Notes under the pieces: model-generated
What the model was told of the DNA's origin: nothing
Database searches by the model: none
What the model saw: the letters and a program-made list of their open reading frames with translations, nothing else
Source of the DNA: Propionibacteriaceae bacterium
Lineage (GTDB): Bacteria; Actinomycetota; Actinomycetes; Propionibacteriales; Propionibacteriaceae
Direction of reading: 5' to 3'
Assembly: GCA_027346035.1 (NCBI GenBank)
Contig: DAIESZ010000352.1
Coordinates: forward strand, 1 to 6,706
DNA length: 6,706 bases
Shown here: positions 4,967 through 6,706 of the stretch, piece after piece
How the letters are laid out: each line of letters starts with the position of its first letter
Position numbering within the stretch: the stretch's first letter is position 1
Program-made: the position numbers and the translations under genes

Positions 4967-5702
4967 AGGGCGTGGACTCGCCCGGCCGGGAATCCCAGGG
5001 CGCCAGGGCCGCGCCGATCGGCTCGCGAACAAGCAGCAGTGCCCGGCCGTCGTAGGGGGTCGGGGTCTGGTTGATCAACACCAGACGCTCGCCGCGGTAG
5101 CGGAGTACGAAGCCTGCGGCCGGGTAGACGTTGAGTGAGGTGCCCCCGACGATGAGGGTGTCTGCCCCGGCGATCGCCTCAACTGCGGCGTCCACCACGT
5201 CGGGATCGAGCGCCTCGCCGTACAGCACGACATCGGGACGCACCATGCCGCCGCACGCGGGGCAGCGGGGGACGCCGACGGCGTCCAGCACGTCGGCCAA
5301 CGCCACGGCCCGGTCGCAGAGCACGCAGTGGTTGCGGTGCACCGAGCCGTGCAGTTCGTGCACGACACGCGAACCGGCCATCTGATGCAGCCCGTCGATG
5401 TTCTGGGTGACGACGGCGCTGAGGACGCCGATCCGCTCGAGCGCGGCGAGTGCCCGGTGCGCAGGGTTTGGCGTGGCCCCGGGGTGGATGAGGTGGCGGC
5501 GGTGAAAGTCCCAGAACGCCTCCGGTTCGCTCCACAGGCACTCGTCGCTCAGCATGTATTCGGGCGGGTGCGGCCCGGTCGCGGTGCTGTAGAGGCCGGC
5601 CGCCGACCGGAAGTCGGGGATCCCGCTCTCGGTCGACACGCCGGCCCCGCCGAAGAACACGATCCGTCGCGACGATTCGATGATCGACTCCAGGGACACC
5701 AC
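4953..5702 (-). CDS. Sir2-family NAD-dependent protein deacylase
   Basis: This is a 249-residue sirtuin that removes acyl groups from protein lysines, using NAD and yielding nicotinamide and O-acyl-ADP-ribose in the cytoplasm. All hallmarks are present in order: GAGVSTESGIPDFRS (19-33, NAD binding), TQNIDGLH (99-106), the catalytic His118 in ELHGS, four zinc Cys at 126, 129, 147 and 150 (two Cys-X2-Cys pairs), GGTSLNVYPAAG (186-197) and a C-terminal LINQTPTPYD for the adenosine pocket. I do not see the Tyr/Arg pair that marks the CobB/SIRT5-type desuccinylases (AxxxYxxR region), so a plain deacetylase is more likely. Length is normal for a single-domain bacterial sirtuin. The start is uncertain between tandem GTG codons (5702, 5699). 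GAGGA lies about 7 nt before the first, which I prefer. This full catalytic set and the lack of a partner gene argue against a defence-type SIR2. The beta-galactosidase gene upstream ends 74 nt away. Confidence 0.93.
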   Translation of the reverse strand: MVSLESIIESSRRIVFFGGAGVSTESGIPDFRSAAGLYSTATGPHPPEYMLSDECLWSEPEAFWDFHRRHLIHPGATPNPAHRALAALERIGVLSAVVTQNIDGLHQMAGSRVVHELHGSVHRNHCVLCDRAVALADVLDAVGVPRCPACGGMVRPDVVLYGEALDPDVVDAAVEAIAGADTLIVGGTSLNVYPAAGFVLRYRGERLVLINQTPTPYDGRALLLVREPIGAALAPWDSRPGESTPSIAN

Positions 5703-5708
5703 CCGGTC

Positions 5709-5714
5709 ATCCTC
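5709..5714 (-). promoter_or_regulatory. Shine-Dalgarno or -10 element of the sirtuin gene
   Basis: GAGGAT on the minus strand lies 6 nt before the GTG at 5702. As GAGGA it is a reasonable Shine-Dalgarno with a 7-nt spacer. It also has the A and final T of a TAnnnT -10 box at the leaderless distance. The Shine-Dalgarno reading is the better one. Confidence 0.45.
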
Positions 5715-5722
5715 GCACGCAC

Positions 5723-5762
5723 GGACCCGCGTCCGGCCGCCACTCGGCCGGGGACTGGGTCC
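5723..5762 (-). terminator. Nested hairpin between beta-galactosidase and sirtuin genes
   Basis: An inner stem CCGGCCG / CGGCCGG (5733-5739 and 5745-5751) closes a 5-nt loop, and an outer pair GGACCC / GGGTCC (5723-5728 and 5757-5762) could stack outside it. It starts 14 nt after the beta-galactosidase stop codon. No T-run follows. It may end that transcript, or may be chance pairing in very GC-rich DNA. Confidence 0.35.
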
Positions 5763-5776
5763 GGCGGCGCGGCCGC

Positions 5777-6706
5777 CTACTCCCAGCGCAGCGTGACGTC
5801 GATCGCGACGTGCCGGGGAGAGCCCGAGTACTTCGGCAGCACGTCCTGCCCGCACGAGCGCGAGCCGATGCCGTGCTGGAAGGCATCGAGGTGCAGCCAG
5901 CGGTGTTCGGACTCGACCTCGTCCCAGTGGCCGGCGCCGGTCATCTGCTCGGCCGAGGCCGGGGCCAGGCTGAACGACAGCGGCGCGGTGCCGGTGCGGA
6001 TGACCACCAGGGTTCGGTCGCCGTCGCTGATCCGCAGGTCGTCGAGGTCGAGGTGGTTGCCGGCCTCCTGCGGGCGGATCGTGGGTTCCCAGGCGTCGGA
6101 CGCCGACCCGACGAAGTGCCCGTGCCGGGCGCCGCCGCGAAGGTCCACGTAGCTGATCGTGGGACCGGTGCCGGTCCACGACAGCTGGTCGAAGCCGAGC
6201 GGCAGCGGGAGCCGGAGGCCCATCCGGGGCAGCACCGGCGGCAGCGTGCCGCGCGGCGTCAGATCGGCGCGCACCCGGACGCCACCCTCGACCGTGGTGA
6301 GCCGCAGCACGGTGTCGACCGTCCACGCCCACGACGGCGCCCCCGAGCGGATGGTGACCACGGTGTCGTCGCCGTCGTCGGTGACCGACACGACGCGGTG
6401 CGCGGTCTGGTCGAGCCGCAGCATCTGCCAGCGCTCGGCGCTGGATCCCGACCCGAGCGGCTTCTCGGCACCGGGGGCTGACCAGTTGTCGGCGCCGTAG
6501 GTGCCGCGGTCGTTGTCTGTGGGGGCGCGCCAGAAGCTGGGCTCGATCGGCACCGGGTCGCCACCGCCCCACGCCGTGAGACGTCCCCGGGCATCGACGG
6601 GGACGCCGCCACCGGAGGCGGCGGGCGCGGGCGGCACCGGCAGCGCGCCGACGCGGGTCTCCCGCAGGCCCGAGGTAAAGGCTGCCACATCCCATATCGC
6701 TGTGAG
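5777..6706 (-). CDS. GH2 beta-galactosidase, C-terminal domain (partial)
   Basis: The 309 residues in view are the Bgal_small domain, the last domain of LacZ-type GH2 beta-galactosidases, which hydrolyse beta-galactosides such as lactose. Recognisable pieces in order, counted from the right edge, are: GRLTAWGG, FWRAPTDNDRG (58-68, the family's Trp-Arg-Ala-Pro-Thr-Asp-Asn-Asp signature), WTGTGPTISYVDLRGGARHG (the YGrGPxENYxDR block), IRPQEAGNH (the IRPQENGNR block), and AFQHGIGSRSCGQDVLPKY, the C-terminal loop. Sequence after the stop is non-coding. The catalytic TIM barrel with its two glutamates would lie upstream, beyond base 6706. The frame is open to the edge, so a full-length enzyme of about 1000 residues is the default reading. 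A GTG at 6688 would give a 303-residue protein of the size of the LacM small subunit, but no good Shine-Dalgarno precedes it. The first ~12 codons in view use ATA, TTT and GCA, unlike the rest. Confidence 0.88.
   Translation of the reverse strand, partial: LTAIWDVAAFTSGLRETRVGALPVPPAPAASGGGVPVDARGRLTAWGGGDPVPIEPSFWRAPTDNDRGTYGADNWSAPGAEKPLGSGSSAERWQMLRLDQTAHRVVSVTDDGDDTVVTIRSGAPSWAWTVDTVLRLTTVEGGVRVRADLTPRGTLPPVLPRMGLRLPLPLGFDQLSWTGTGPTISYVDLRGGARHGHFVGSASDAWEPTIRPQEAGNHLDLDDLRISDGDRTLVVIRTGTAPLSFSLAPASAEQMTGAGHWDEVESEHRWLHLDAFQHGIGSRSCGQDVLPKYSGSPRHVAIDVTLRWE

Noticed and set aside
4953..5702. The sirtuin as part of a SIR2-type antiphage defence system.
   Set aside because: It is a compact single-domain enzyme with a full zinc and catalytic set and no partner such as Argonaute, HerA or a TIR/STAND gene next to it.
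4953..6695. One 580-residue minus-strand protein joining beta-galactosidase-region sequence to the sirtuin.
   Set aside because: Upstream of 5702 this frame is out of phase with the beta-galactosidase domain and reads as Arg/Ala-rich noise. The true beta-galactosidase frame stops at 5777.

Overview
The window is GC-rich bacterial DNA with dense, short-spaced genes. Heavy GTG start use, mostly G/C third positions, a mycobacterial/propionibacterial-style secreted lipoprotein and probable leaderless mRNAs (a TAnnnT-like hexamer 5-7 nt before the start, no usable Shine-Dalgarno) point to an actinobacterium. A member of Propionibacteriales or a relative is my guess; nothing here fixes the genus. 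I see no rRNA, tRNA, CRISPR array, insertion sequence or phage gene.

Layout, left to right. (1) 1-388, minus: the N-terminal part of a Nudix hydrolase, cut by the window edge in its Nudix box. (2) 508-1503, minus: a lipoprotein of unknown function. (3) 1504-1572: a 69-bp divergent promoter region with a short dyad. (4) 1573-2202, plus: a 3-methyladenine DNA glycosylase of the Aag/MPG family with all active-site residues. (5) 2203-2431: a gene-free stretch holding a putative promoter and a leader with several hairpins, ahead of (6) 2432-2845, plus: an SRPBCC/AHSA1-like protein. (7) 2869-2895: a perfect 12-bp hairpin, probably a terminator. (8) 2922-4966, plus: three membrane-related genes in a row, namely a 105-residue two-TM protein, an EcsC-family protein and a DUF389 multi-pass protein. 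(9) 4953-5702, minus: a complete Sir2-family NAD-dependent deacetylase that meets the DUF389 gene tail to tail with a 14-nt overlap. (10) 5777-6706, minus: the C-terminal domain of a GH2 beta-galactosidase, running to the right edge.

Most of this looks like ordinary chromosome: DNA repair, protein deacetylation, sugar hydrolysis and nucleotide clean-up genes side by side with no obvious shared pathway. The part with least known biology is the plus-strand 2-TM / EcsC / DUF389 run. It looks like one or two transcription units of uncharacterised membrane function and is the best candidate here for an undescribed system, though the sequence does not reveal what it does. Other points worth a look are the leaderless-start pattern, the structured leader before the SRPBCC gene, a possible internal duplication in the lipoprotein, and a change in codon use at the right edge of the beta-galactosidase frame.
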